This document shows positions 10,601 to 25,600 of a stretch of 64,000 nucleotides of DNA, in pieces. How positions within the stretch are numbered: position 1 is the stretch's first letter; every line of letters starts with the position of its first letter. Below the pieces are notes generated by a model. It had not been told where the DNA came from and did not search any database. It saw only the letters and a list, made by a program, of their open reading frames with translations. The position numbers and the translations under genes are program-made. The DNA is taken from NCBI RefSeq assembly GCF_001949145.1, contig NW_019091418.1, positions 904,404 through 968,403 on the forward strand, given 5' to 3'. The stretch comes from Acanthaster planci (Eukaryota; Echinodermata; Asteroidea; Valvatida; Acanthasteridae).

Positions 10601-13600
10601 GCATCACGAGGTATGGCAACAGTGGTTTTAGTATGGACAATTCAAGTTATGATCACGTGAATTTAAAGAACTCAGTGTGCCAGATTTTGGTCAAAGTTAA
10701 CTCGCAAACGGATTCTTCCTGGATCTGCCCCTGCAATCCACAACAGCCATATCAAAGACGCCTTAAGCTTGTATTATATCGTCGGTGAAGCTTACAACAG
10801 TGTTGTTGTCGAGACCATCACAAGACCACGCATAAGACGAGACACAAGACCAGTCACGAGTAACAGGTTGAACAATGACAAAAGAATGCTCTTGTTGTAA
10901 ATTATTTGAATAGCTTGTGGCCTGAATTCATTTGGGGGTCTTGTGCTGGTCTTGTATGGTTTTGTAAAGGTCTTAAGTGGTCTCGACTACAACACTGAAC
11001 AGCACAGCACACGTGATATATTTTTTTCCTGCCACTTACCTCGTTTCCCACGCCAGAAAGGCCCCAAACATCAGTAGGATTCCTTTCCAACAAAATATGA
11101 TGCCGATCCAGAGAAATCTGGGTGACTCGGGTGAGTCACATTTGTCCACCATTCTTATAGTGATCTTATCAGCCGCTGTGTCAACCTGTCATGAGAAGTA
11201 CATTCCATGTTGGCAATCCGATACATTTCACTGTGCACAGATTTTAATCATGCATTCAATGTCGCTCATGGTAGTCATGGCAGCCAACACCAAAGATTTG
11301 TCTCACAAAACAAAATATGCGAATACTCTTATAGGCCAAACACCTCAAGGATATCGGGTTGTTTAACGTCTAGAAAGCATCTGTCTCAAGGTTTTTGCTA
11401 CAGACAGGATATTCAAGGTCTTTGGTGCTTCGTTCATCAGGAATACACAGTGACGAGATGGTTTTCTTTTTGAGGAAATAGGTGTCATATAGTTCCGCTA
11501 AAAATCAGTAATTGTTTGTTATGCATTCTTAGAAACCTCAATTAAAGTGATCAAAATCGATATGCACTGAAAAGCCATTTTCTCTTTGAGTGATCCCTAA
11601 ATGCTTTTCCTGCAGTTGCAAACTGAAAAAAAGGCTTATTCGGGACTTCGGTAGGGAGCATGGAATTTTTTCTGAAAATCACTGTCCATTGTTTTGGTCT
11701 GCAAAAAAACATTCCTGACTCCTTTAGTGTTTCTAAAATTCTGGCGTTTCACTTCCCCTTGAAAACTTATGGCAACATTTCACTGGCGACAACTTGCCCC
11801 CTTTCCCTATCCTCGCTGAATAAGCCAAGGTTTGAAAAATCCTTCACCGGTCAAATTAACGGTTCAAACAAACATGACTTTTGTGTTTTACCACGAAACA
11901 CCGTGCGTGGTGGTTCATAACTGTGTTTGTATTGGAAACCATTTCAAATGCTCGTCAGGCTAAAACTAAATGTCGAACTTCTGACGTATCATAATTCAAT
12001 TCGCTTCATTCGACAAAGAGCCAGAGAAGTCCGGAAGCTGCATCAAAAATCGAATTACTGTTGAAACTAATTGAATCGTTCAAGATCGCGGACCTTGAGA
12101 GAAGAGATCTTCTGCGAAATATTATATTATTATAAAGTATTGTATCCGAGGTGAAATAGTCAAGGAGAGTTCCCACTGTTGTTTATTAATTTTGTTTCTG
12201 CTAAACCTTCGAGAAAATGTCACTCTTTAAATTCAAAATATTGAAACTAGGGTCAAGACAATTTAGCTTAAGAATGCATATTTTTGCCTTATTGAGAGGA
12301 AGGATTTATCATCCAGTCTTGCAATATTTGCATGAGATCTTTAAACAGTTGCATTCTTTGCATTTGGTAGTCATATCCAGCCACACAGTTACGCCAAGCA
12401 CAGTTAATTCGCAAAGGGGTCTGACAGGCACATGCTCAGTTTCAAGGTCAAATCTTCGATTCAGGTCAGGAACGCGCCATTTTAATCAAACACGCCAGAA
12501 ATTCGACTTTTGCAGTCGTGCAACTCTTCCTCCATTCTGGGCAGCTAACAAGGCGTCCCATTCCTGCCTATTCTAATTCCGATTTCACGCGATTATTTGA
12601 AACAGGCACTGCAAAATCTTGCTGTTTAGAGTGGATCTTTTACCAAGAAATGTTACAGACTGTTTCCTGACATTGAGTGGATAATGAGGAACCATGGACC
12701 GGGATGTTTTTCATTACAGACTAAATTCGTCGTTTATGTTCTGTTTGCACCTTTTGGGCTTCTGGGTTTCTGTGTGTTGCATATTTTCTCCCAGCTTTCT
12801 TTAATTTGTCAGACCTCATTGAACGACCGCAGACATGCGGACATATTTCAGCGCAAATTTGTATCTTATTTCTTTAATACAAAGATAAGGGGCGGTAAAT
12901 GTAGTCTCTATCCATCATGACAGATGCCGTATTTTTATTCCAGCTTTTTTGAGCATTTATGGATCAAAACCTAACAAAAAACTGTTCTTTCTAAAACACG
13001 CCACAGACACCTACCTGCTCAGGAAGAGAAGTGCGGACAAGTCGGCTGGGATCGTGCCCAGTCCAGACGGATATGATGACGACATCAATAGCAACAACCA
13101 CGCCAATGATGACAAAGAGATGGTAATCCACAATCTGGAGGTGAGTGGGTGGGGAAAGTAATGAGTGTAAGGAAGTTATCATAAAGTGTTACCAAGTGTC
13201 AGGGGCAAGTTACATTTGAGCATCAGTTCTTTAAGCTATGTGACTGAAGTTCAGAACCAGGCTGTCTGAAGAGCAGGAATAGGTTTGCAAAGGAACACTT
13301 GTCAACAATTCCACATTCAGAACTGGAGACTGTGACTACGGTTAAATGTCCTCCTTGCTTCAGTAGCCGTACACATCGCTTTTTTGATAAACGAAAGCAG
13401 CAGAAAATTGAAACTTGAGGATCAACATACCCTTGTGCGCTTGGTCTTGTTTCTAAAGATGACGTGAACTCGCCAGGTTTTTGCAAAGAGTCCGCCAAAT
13501 GCCAGGGAAAAAGATATCGGAAGAATCCATACTTGGGCCTGCCGCAGTGAAATGAATGAAAGAAAGGCTGATGGATTTGAGTTCTTCATGGTTTAGTTTT

Positions 13601-16600
13601 ATATTTGTTTTTATGGCTCTAACTACTGACACGCAGTTATAAGCTAAGTAGCTATAGCTATGTGAGCAAGGGATTAATCGGCAAGCAACATGCTTAAAGC
13701 ATATTAGCATTGGAGTCAAGGTGTACTTTAGAGAGCACCCAGGCTGACTAACAAGCAAGTACAAAGAATCTTTAATACTTTATCAACTATTATTCGTGTG
13801 TCACAAGGGGCAAGGGGGTGGTGTCCTCTGAAAGAAAACAAAATGAAAATTAAACCGCAGAAAAAGGGGAAATGCGAAAGAAATTAAAAAAGAGATGAAA
13901 GTGGATGAAAATCACCAATTTCCATGACAAAAAAACTCCAATTGACCTCTCCATCCGTTAATTGCTTATCATAGTTGAGCTCATGATATGCAGCTTTACC
14001 CTCTCCCTGGAAGATCCCCTTAAGAAAGTGGTTCCCCCTCCTAAACAAAATTCGCTGGCGACGCTCACGCTGTCACTAGCAACTGAGGCAACAACTTTGG
14101 GCAGAAAAACTGACAGCAACTACAAACTACTCATGTCATGTGCAATGCATGAATGAAACACAATCGCTAATGAGCGACGGGGGAAAGTCGAACGAAGCAG
14201 ACACCAAAAAATTAATGGGGCTCAGCATGGAAGTTGTCTTACCAAGCACGCTGCATTGCTGACCCACTGTGACACAACATTCTGGTTCAGGCCAGCCACG
14301 ATAACGTCCACGTAACACATGAAGCACCCGACCGCTATCACGTTGTTCACGTTGGGACACGACATTTTAATCACTCTTTAAGTGGCAAATAAGGACAGGA
14401 AAGTGTGAGTTATGAGGGCTGCTTCGTGGTATCTACAGTTCAATTAATGGTGTTTAAATGTTTCAATGCACCACTGGTCTTCTTGCTCAACGGTGTGTTC
14501 TCTTGGCCGTTCATTCTTGGGACTTTTTAGGTTTAGTTTTTACAACCAACGCATAACGCATTTTTCACTTGTAAAAATAAGACGGTAGGGAAGTTTGCCT
14601 ACGAGTGCATTTTCAGCACTGATGACCGATGACATGTCAGTCTTGGTTCCAGGCTGGTTGTGTCATGTTCACGGTATTTACAACCTTAGCATGGAGTTGT
14701 GGCGATGCATTACTTTGGCAAACGATACATCTACTGTTGGATTTACTGCATGCATGAAATCGATCCCGTGATCAAATCAACCATAGAGGAAGGACACAGA
14801 AGGAGTTTGAACTGCCTGGGCTGTAACATCTGGCCAATTACCCCTTTTTGGCATTCCTGGTACATGTATGTCCATAGCCAGAGTGCAGCGAACGCCTGCT
14901 ACCCACCATCTGTTTCACAACCTCGAAAACCCCTTTGTACCCTATGATCGCCGCCATAATTTGTCGCTGGTAATCTTCACCCTTAAACCTTTGTGCACTG
15001 AGGTATAGAAAATTGAATATTCATGCATTTATTGGTGCTTGGTATGATCTCATGGCAACATTAAATTTAATGCTTTTTTCTCCCTCTATTTCCTGTTCAC
15101 AGCAATAAATTGTATTTAACTGCAAACAAAAAACTACTAGTATTGTCAGGATATTACTGGCCCCCTTGTCCGGCTAAGATGCGGGCAGTAATCAGGCATT
15201 TGTGGAATGTTTTCTATTGTTTGTCTGACTCGGCGGCGACCATCATTAAACACTTTGAAGTGCCAGAGTTAAAACTCCTGTGTCCTTCCTCCATTGTCAT
15301 ACACATTACCCGATTTAACTACCCACCGCTATTAACGAACGAGGCTTTTACTATAAATTTTGAAGGCTGCGTAGCTCCGTGATCAGAATATTGACAAGAA
15401 TATGTTTGGAATGGGGCCGAAATACATTGCAGTATTACCTGAATTGCGTAACAACTTCAGCAGTAGCCTATTATGCGTAGTTGTGGGTACAAAAGGAGGG
15501 GAAAAGTGCGGTTGAGCTGGCTTTGATTTGAAAGGTTATAGATTTGTAGCCTCAAAGTTCATTTACACTAAGGACAAAAGCAACTTCAACACATTCTCGA
15601 TCAATACCATAACATATTTCGGCCCCATTTAGTAGTGAGGTAAAACTTTTTTTTTGGTAAAAGCCTCGCTCTTTAAAAGTAACGGGTAGTCGGATCGGAC
15701 GGTGTGTGTGACTCCTTACCGCAGCTAGATGATTTGATCACGACCTAAAACTTTGAGAGACTCCCTCTATAGACATTACTGCGCATCATCAAATTTAAGT
15801 GACGTGCATAGTGTACACGCAGCAATGTAGAGTGCAGTAACATAGGCAAGTACATGCATGTTGCGGGCAGCTGCTTCAGCAGGTAATTCTTGTATCAATT
15901 AACGTGAAAGCACTATCCCCTTAAAATCACCCACCAGCGTAACACGCAAGTGTTAGTGGTTCGCAACCGCGCTTGGTAAACTATACACTATAGGCAGTGA
16001 GGTTCACTTCAACATAAAATTACTTGAATTCTTCATCAAATTGCGTTATAGTCTTCACCTCTGCCGTAACCTGGAAGGTCTTTTAGTATTATTTTCATTG
16101 TAGCTTAGCAAAATCTTTATCTAATTTGTAATCCTATCCATCTTATTTGTTCTCGTTGATGTTCATATGTTATTCGTTTATTTATTTATCTATTTTTTTC
16201 TGGTAACATCCTAAGAGAGCCTCACGATAGTGATTATGTTCGCTTCTTGGCAATCCCTCAGGGGTGTTACAGGCTTATTCTTCGTATTTTGTCACTTGCT
16301 GTGTCTCTGTTTGTAAGCTTTGTTTGTTGTCTCCGTTTTGATACCTGAGAAATAATAAATGAAATGAAATGTACCATTGTCAGTAGAGAAGTTGCCCACA
16401 GCAGTCATCTTCCCGATAGGCCTAACTGTTTTGTTACCCATTGGCAAGGATAGCCAAAGAGGTCTACTCATATGTATCCCTGTAGCACAAAAGCTCTTGC
16501 CGGAAAATGGCTACCACACACAACAGCGACCGTATGGAATTCGCTTTCTGGCTCTGCGTCGCCCCTCCCCCCCCGCATTTCATAAAATAAAGCTCTGAAT

Positions 16601-19600
16601 ACAGTTCGTCATGCCGCTGTATACGCCCGTGACAGAGGAAAATAGACATTAGGTCACCTGGACCAGTGAAAATGCCTTACCATAATTACTCGAGAAGCTT
16701 GGATTGAGTCTGCGGTACATTAAATTCACACGATTTTCTGTGACGAGTGAACAAAATGGAATGGGTACCTTTCAGCTCTGTAAATGAGGTTGACGATGAG
16801 GAACGCCACCGTACCTCCCATGCCAATCACAGCCAGTACCGTGAAAGCGACGAACGTCACTGCATCAATGCCGATGTACAAGGTCTCCCGCATCGGGCCA
16901 TCCATAGGAGCGATACCCTCTGAGAATCAACAAGTACGATTGAATTCAATTTTACAAATCTTCAGATATGAAGATAAATAACATCATAAATTAGGTTGCC
17001 CCTGTAATTACTACAAGTCCACAAAGAACAGGTTTTGAATGGCAAATCTCACAAATTAAAAACAACCTGAACAATTTTAATCAAAATGAAGAACTTTATT
17101 TCCTTTTTCAGCATTATGAAACCAAATGTACATAAAAGAAGTCCGACTCTCAATATGGTATACCAAGTGTGAGCAGGAATAAATTCACGCGTAGAAAAAG
17201 TAATCAAGTTGACTGTTTCAAGTTGACTGTTTACTCTGTCAAGTCCCGTACATTTTTTGCCCGCTTCTGGCTGAAAAGGTATTAAAATTATGCCCCAATC
17301 TGCACGACTTTAATTTATTTTTCGTTTGAGCAGTGGTGATGTGCCCTCGACCCCAATCTGAGTGACGTCAATCGGTGACATGTTGCCGTTTACTCTTCCA
17401 TAGACCCACTTTTGCAACTACGGTATTTGAAAAACTCCAAAGAGATTGCATTTTAACAGTCCAAAGCTGTATTGCTGGACCTGCGAGTATTTCATCGAAT
17501 CCAATTATCATCAACAGCTCAATCCCTGACAAGACTGAATACACTCACGTCATGTCGTGCCATTAGACAAGTTATGAGTGGGGCGAAAGACTTCGGAGGG
17601 GAGGAACAAAGAAACGTAAGGCTGAGTGCGCTTACGGTGTTTAGCAAACGTCCCTGAGGAAACATGTGGAGACATCCCGGAAAAAAATTGAGGAAACTAG
17701 AGGGTTTTCATGGTAAGAAGTTCTGTGCACGTTTCACTGAAGTATAGATTCTCCACTTGGACACGAAACTGCGATCCCTGACAGAGCGCACTTTCTCCAC
17801 TTTTTTCACTTATTAAGGTCTGCGTTACCTACCACCATCAGTTCTGCGTATCATACAGCCACTCGCCAGTCGAGGCACCGACAGCTATCCCAGTAATCCC
17901 TGAATATATCATGTATCACAGCTTATTGGAAACGTAACTCCGATCCTCCCTGAGGAAGAACTCGAGGAATGTTACATTCGGCCGTTGAACCTTCACCAGG
18001 CGTTGTACTGTTTTTACAGTAGCGAGTATTAAAATGTTTCGCAATGGGGAAAAATCACACACTTCTGTACTATAGTCGAGGGGAATGAACGACAAAAGAA
18101 GAAGCTTAAAACAAGTGAGCTTCATTTCAAGACAGGATTAATCTCTGGAGACTTGGCGAGTTATTACGCGTAATCCTAAAAAGCATTGAGCACAGAGTCC
18201 GACAGAATGGAACTGAAAGGTTCTTCAGCTATAGGGAACGCATGACAGCAATCTGAGTCATTATACAGAAGAAAAAAACTAATTTGAGTTATCCTAAATC
18301 CGGGAACTCAAAAAAGCTGGCGGGGGTACTGCCCGGTAACAGACCAAACTTTGCTAAGAGGTTTCATAACACCCTGCACGAAGTATCTATGAGAGGTTTC
18401 TCGCAGCATGTTCTCATAATGCACGCAATGGTTGCTTCCCTTCTCCCGTGGTCATTTGCTTCCTGGATTACCCAGTGACTGATCAATCTAGCTCTTTGCT
18501 ATACAGTCGCAAGATTTCCTTCTAAATACGAGCTGTTATTTCTTCCGAAATGGCTTTACTCCCTTGTGTCTTTAATCCTTCGATCTTAAAGTTCGTCAAC
18601 CAGCTGCACTTTCACTCTCAACGAAAATGTCTACGCTTATTAAAACGTTTTTGTATTTTACCAATGAAAGTAAGTTGTTGTTCCCTCGTCCACTGTATAC
18701 CTTCCTCTGGCAAATACAGACCAACAGTCTCCTCACTCCCATCTGAAATAACAATATATATAAATACCTGCGTGGTAAATCACCTAACAAGCGAGGAAAT
18801 CGACAGCATTTATCTTTTGCCAAGAACAGAACTTTTTTTCCTTCAGCAAAAAGGACAAACTTAAGGAAATATATCATTGACAGATTCAAGTATGTGTATA
18901 CTGTTAGATGTTTGATGAGATGGGACACAAGAAATAATGACTCCAGCTCCACCAGATTAAAATATGCCCCTTCTTATGGCTAAACTGTGACGAAATCGAT
19001 GTTGTTAGTTTACTTCCCTCAAGGCGGTAAAATTGATATATGATTTCGATTGAACGGATTTCATTATTGTCCTCTGCCCATTTTCAGTCGGATTTACAAT
19101 GAGCAATGGATACGGGTCTGATTTCATATGATAACATGTAATTGTCACTCCGCCTTGAGCAGAAGCATCCCCTTATNNNNNNNNNNNNNNNNNNNNNNNN
19201 NNNNNNNNNNNNNNNNNNNNNNNNNNNNNNNNNNNNNNNNNNNNNNNNNNNNNNNNNNNNNNNNNNNNNNNNNNNNNNNNNNNNNNNNNNNNNNNNNNNN
19301 NNNNNNNNNNNNNNNNNNNNNNNNNNNNNNNNNNNNNNNNNNNNNNNNNNNNNNNNNNNNNNNNNNNNNNNNNNNNNNNNNNNNNNNNNNNNNNNNNNNN
19401 NNNNNNNNNNNNNNNNNNNNNNNNNNNNNNNNNNNNNNNNNNNNNNNNNNNNNNNNNNNNNNNNNNNNNNNNNNNNNNNNNNNNNNNNNNNNNNNNNNNN
19501 NNNNNNNNNNNNNNNNNNNNNNNNNNNNNNNNNNNNNNNNNNNNNNNNNNNNNNNNNNNNNNNNNNNNNNNNNNNNNNNNNNNNNNNNNNNNNNNNNNNN

Positions 19601-22600
19601 NNNNNNNNNNNNNNNNNNNNNNNNNNNNNNNNNNNNNNNNNNNNNNNNNNNNNNNNNNNNNNNNNNNNGAGGTTGAAAAGAGAGCAGAAGCACCCCCTTA
19701 GAGGTTGAAAAGAGATATGCTATTGGGGAGCGTTCATTTTATTGGCAGAGATGCGACCGCAACGCTAGCATTTCATAATCGTTCGTTAACTAGCGAAGTG
19801 CATGCAGTTCCCACCAAAAGAGCCTCCCTTGCCAGGAAATTTTCTCCCTCTCTTGGTCCCGCACGGGGCAGATAAGTTTCAGTAAATGTTTTACTACTTA
19901 TTGTGGGAAACACTGCGGCTCAAACATCTTCTCCGGCTTACTTTTACCTGTTTGGTTTAGTGATGGTGTTGTACACAATTCCTGCCACTGTACGTAGCAC
20001 CACTCACCTAATAGTTGTTCAATTTTGAAAGGTGCCAGACGATCTCCAGATGCATCGAATGTGACGAAGCCCTAAAATCATTAGACAAAGAGAAACACTG
20101 GAACATGAAATGAATAAATCCAGAATGACTCGAGAGAAATTTGCTTCAAAAAGGAAACAGTAATACCTTATTCGTACTGTCTTTATTTTGGACGTTCAAC
20201 TTGGTATTCTTTATGCAATAGTTTAATACAAGAAACTGGTATAGAATAGTTTAATGCAAATTACAGTGATAGAAAAGGCTAACAGCATGAACAAAGAAAA
20301 TGATGATTTTAAAGATAACTCATTTTATAATTACGATTGTTAACGTCACGCATCGGAGTAATGTTCCGTCTCATTCACAACAACCAATGCTGTTTTACCG
20401 ACGTATATACCTACACTTCCACAAATAGGCCTATATCCTCGTTTCATCTCTACAAAGTTTGTGTACAACACGGAAATTCTATTCAAGTTATACGACCCAG
20501 ATATTTTGACCCGGAAAAGGGTCACGCCGAATGGGGCCCAATTCTGGGTCAATCTGACCTGGGAGTTTTTAGAACGTAAGGGCACCTCCCTATCTCCTGT
20601 ACAAGGTGCAAGCAATGCATACAACCCCTTGTGTGTCTATATACTTCTTTAACAGCCCTTTGGTATCCACTACAGCGACGTAGGGTGCCAGGTCCGACTC
20701 GAACTCGGTCCACTTTTTGACGGACTCGGAATCAGCAGGCATATTCGATCAGCTACAAATTGTCAACCAATAGTCAATTTTGACGGGTATTCTCGCATCA
20801 AATGATATTGGTAAACAAATTCTCGATGATCAAGTTGCCCAGTTTATGTGGTGGACTCAGCCCAAAAGACTCTAGGACTTGGTCTGAGTCCGGTACGAGT
20901 CTATCCAAAACTGACCTTTTTATCCTCAGCACCCTTTTTAATGTTAAGAAGGAAATAGACAAGAAACATAAACGAAACTTGGAACTGTTTCAAAGGAGTC
21001 TTTGCGGTAAAACAATCTTGCGCGCATGCGGTAGGAAACAAAACCTTTACTCCTTAAAATGTAACCGCATTTAGGCCACACATTTTATTTTTCGTGGGTA
21101 AAAAATAGTAAAAAAAAAGTGTTGCAGATTCCCACTACAAGCTGCGCAACGGTATGAAATATTTTGTAACATGTCGGGAAAGTTGTTACGGAAAGAGTCA
21201 GCATTAGTTTATAAGTTCCACATTCGAAATATAGGATGGGGTGATGTTAACCTCTGTTCTTGCAATTGGCAAAAGCCTGGGTACACGTTGACCATGTGTT
21301 TAGAATTAATGCACCAACTCTGTGGTTAAGGCTGTCAGTTTTATTTGAAAAAATATTATTGAACTATGATTTGAAGCAAATACAGTTAAAAACATTGTTT
21401 CTTATAGATTTTTTCTTTTCAGTTAACTTGCGTGGTTTCGATAAAGGATAACTAACGCATAAAGAATAATTCTTCACACACCCCCTGGTTTTCAGTAAGT
21501 GGCGCAAATGTCACAAAACAACATTGTTTGCATTTCGATGTTTTCTTTTTTCTTTTACTATTTTTTACTAACTTCGTACCTGGCCTTTTGGACATGCTTC
21601 CTCAAGCAAAACATGTTCATGTCAAAATTACATAAATGTTATTAGTGGCCAAAATCTTGGTAACTTTATTTTACATTTTTACTTGGAGACACAAATCTGA
21701 CTACCCTCGTACACGTGCAAAACGCATAGACTGGAAAGGGCGGAAAGTAGGCCAAGTAAGATTTTTATTTTAACGAAGGGCTACACATCTTTGGTGCGCT
21801 CACAGCTGTGTGCGGTAAAGATGTGTGACCCTTCCCTGTGGAAAAAAATGCATTGAACAGAAAGGCCAGATGGTAGGGAAACATTGATTTCGCAAACGAA
21901 CGCTCATTTTTACTGACTGAGTTTTGGCTAATTAACCACTGCGTTCATTGCAAGCACTTGGTTCAGGCAAGAGTTTACCTCTCAAAGAACCAGTTGAGGT
22001 TTTTACAGCATAAACTTGATCCACGTTTGTGTGTTTTCCAGTTTGAAAATAAGCAAAAATTCACTGAGAGTTATCTTGAAAACCAGTGTTTCTTCAAAAT
22101 CTGCATGTGTGGCTCCTCGGTATACGAATACTTGAAAGTAGTGCTTGAAAATCCTTCGTTTTTCCCTCAGGTTCGCACCTACCAGTCACAAATCGGCACA
22201 GTTTCTGCATTCTTTGTATACCCTGTGCTTGTGGAAGTCAATGTATTATTTGTACCGATTCCGTTATGTTGAAAACATTGTGTTTGTTTATTGGAACTCA
22301 ACTCGGACTTCGATTTTTTAACTTGGACTTGCATATTTTGGACATGAACTCAGACTCGACCTAATTGGACTCGGGTTCGGAAGTGGTGGACACAATTACC
22401 ACACTGGTCCTTTGTATCATAAAAAATTTAATGTTCCCTTTCATTATAGTACTCTTTTTGTCACTGTGAAGATGAATTCGTTCACGGCTTACCGTTATTC
22501 CTTCAAATTCCAAATTAGACAGCGCCATCACCAGTCTCTCTCTCAGGCTGTGGGTGTTGTCATAGTCGAAATCTTCAATCCTGATGGACGAGTTCTCGGC

Positions 22601-25600
22601 TGCGAGGTCACTGGCTACGCGGTGCAGGGCCAGTGCCAAGGCCCAGACTGAGTCGTAGCCAAAGGGAGCCAGATCCTCCCCTGGATAGGGGTGGCCGTTC
22701 GTGTAAGAGGCATAGGCGTCTTGGTACTGACTCGCTGTCTGTCGTAGATAATGACAGCAATTGAGGAAGTGAACATGATGCAGGCAAAGGAGGATAAAAT
22801 TTACCAAAAAAAATACGGGAAAGGAAGAATGAAATACATAGGCTCGAGAGGATGAAATGAAGGAAATTAGTCTCTCTTTCTAAAGTGAAAAGTTCTTGTC
22901 AAAACTGTCGGTGAAAACTTCCAGGTTTGCGTTAGAAACAGAAAGCAACTGCATCACCCCCCTACTTTTGGTGGTGAAAGGAGAAAAGGTGCATTCTGAG
23001 GTATTTTCGAACTTCCTAACAAAATCTATTCAGTGGTTCTGAAAGGGTAGATAAAGTACCAAAGCTTTTTAAAAAGCCGTTTTCAGGATTATAAGTATAC
23101 ATAAAACGTGTACATCTGTTTCATGAACAGCGCCCCTCCCCCACACTTTGATTTTCCACGGCCTGGTATGTTTTTTAACTCGTGAGAGGTAAATTAGCAC
23201 TCGGTGTGTCTTTTGCCCGTCTTGTTTGTTATTAATTCGACTTGAACAATGTATGGCGTGACATTTTACTCCGTAATCTTTTCAGTGATGTTTTTGCAGA
23301 GCTGAACTGAGTTGAGCTGACTGACCAAAGCCCAGCACTGCGTATCTCCCTTCAGCGTTCGCGTCCGCTGTGCATCTTTCCTTCATTTGCTGCTTGAGTA
23401 CCCCAATTTACAAAAAACTATGTCAGTGCTTTTCAACACCAAGGCTCTCAAAATAATGTCAACCTTAAACTTTTCGGAAGAAGTGGTTTATTTTCATAGC
23501 ACCCAATCAGTGTCAACAAATAAGCACTAAGTGGAAGTGGAACTACTCAAGGTTAAATTATGGACGTTCCCTTGGGTCCTTGCAGCTAAATTGGCAATTA
23601 GCCCACTCCAGGAGAGACAGTATTCTGTCATTAATTGTGGTTAATGAGCGAGCATCAACGATAACCTTATATGAAATGAGGCATTAACATGCATGCGACA
23701 CGCATACCGGTACCTGCGTTGTGGTATACCCTGGATATTCCGGGCGCGGCTATACTGGATGCCTCAAACACTGTGCCAGATATTAATTCGGGAGAATTTT
23801 GAATGAATATTAAAGAAATAATGCAGAATCCTGGTTCACCAATAGTGCACTAGATAACTAATAGGAATAAACATCCCCTCTGAGTTACTGGAGTGCAGTC
23901 ACATAACGGTATGCTAGGTTGCTCTATGTCAACTCTAGCAAATTTTACACTTATGTGAGATTTTGTCACACTTCAAACTCTTACATTTTCTTGGTGTAGC
24001 AGTTTTGCGTCAAGATTCCCCTACTGACAGGTCAGTTCTTAGCTGATCGATGTGCCCGGAACAGCTGAAGTTTACACCATGTACGGACCTAAGCATTTCA
24101 TGTCGTAATCAGTTTATATGTGTACATATCCATGCAAAGAGGACCTGACTAGAGCGCGTACATAACATACCAACAAATCTATGCGCGTTTTAACGTTCCA
24201 GCTGTGTGGATTTTGGGAAATGAAGGATAACTAAAATTATACACTAATCTGGCCACCGGAATTCGCTCCGCGCAGGAACAGGTGATGTCATAGTTTCCAT
24301 TATTATGACCTTGGGAAGGAATTCACTACGTGCGCACTCAGGTTTATAAGAAATTCATGTTGGAATCGGTGGCGTTTATTTGTGTCGGCAAATGGGGGGG
24401 GGGAGGATGGCGCATGACCGGCGGGTGTTGGGGGTGCTGGAAGCCACATGATACCGAGAACGCTGCTTATTGGTGCCGTGTTGTTAAATATATATAAAAT
24501 AAATATAAAACAATAATGTCATAACGTAATTGAGGATGTTGGAAAGCACAATTGACTCCTCAAATTGATATAACCGCAATGGCCTAAAGTTATTCAGGTC
24601 GTTAACAAGTCAAACCAATAAACCATTTGCGAGTTAAATTTGAATAAAATCTGGTGCACTGAGTTACCTGAAAGCACATAACATAGCTATTTGAATTCCC
24701 CAGACTAAAGACACTGTTGCTGTACCTCGTAATTCGGGGCAAGCTTCTTGAACCACGTCGGGGTTGATTTAAAACCACTGCTGCATTGGCACCCCCGCTC
24801 GTGTACAGGTTCACGCACGTTTCCCAGCAGTATCAAGGAACCACTTTTACGATTCGTGGGTCAAAGATATGAATATACTTCAACTTTAATATCCCTAACG
24901 TATAAAGCTGTGTACCGGTATTTAAAATAACTCCACATGAAAGGGCCTGTAACAGTCATAATACAACAGCTAACTGCTCCGCCGACAGCAGAACAAACCA
25001 ACTGGATATGGAGCGAACCAGCGTTGGGACCACTGATCATGATCCTGACCCATGGTCCTATTTGAATCGCAGTGATCTAAAGTTGATTGACTAATACCAG
25101 ATCTTGTCTGATTGATGGTGGAGTAAACCAGCTTTGGAATTACTCATCAAGATCCAAAACAGGCCCTAGCTTCTACGAGTACACGGTGTTAACTTCGTAC
25201 CATCTCTGACTTCTTTGACACAGTACATACGCGACCATCCCCATGTCAGGACTGTGGCATGTAAGCTTACCAAAGCCACCCACTGATTTCTATACACTGG
25301 ATAGACAGCTCAGCAGTAACGCCTACGAGTGAATTGAAGTGACGGCGAGGCTATCTTAGGATAGTCAATACAATGGCCTTCAACTTCAGTCCATTCACCA
25401 AAGTGAATTCATGCACGGCGCTAAAGGGAAGCGACTTAATGCGCTAAAGCCGGGGACTTAGAAAATGCCATTGCATTGAATAGCCTAAGATGGCCGCGCC
25501 GTCGCTCCAGTTTCCTGAGCAGAGCTGCCCATCCAGTGTACAGAGATCAGTGAAGGCGGCCCACGCTTACGCATGCGTACTGCAATAAAGATGTACACAG

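Noticed and set aside
17916-18125. Possible receptor exon between exons 9 and 10
   Set aside because: The phase 1 ends of exons 9 and 10 already join to give the expected W-x-R to GIAP segment; this frame does not align.
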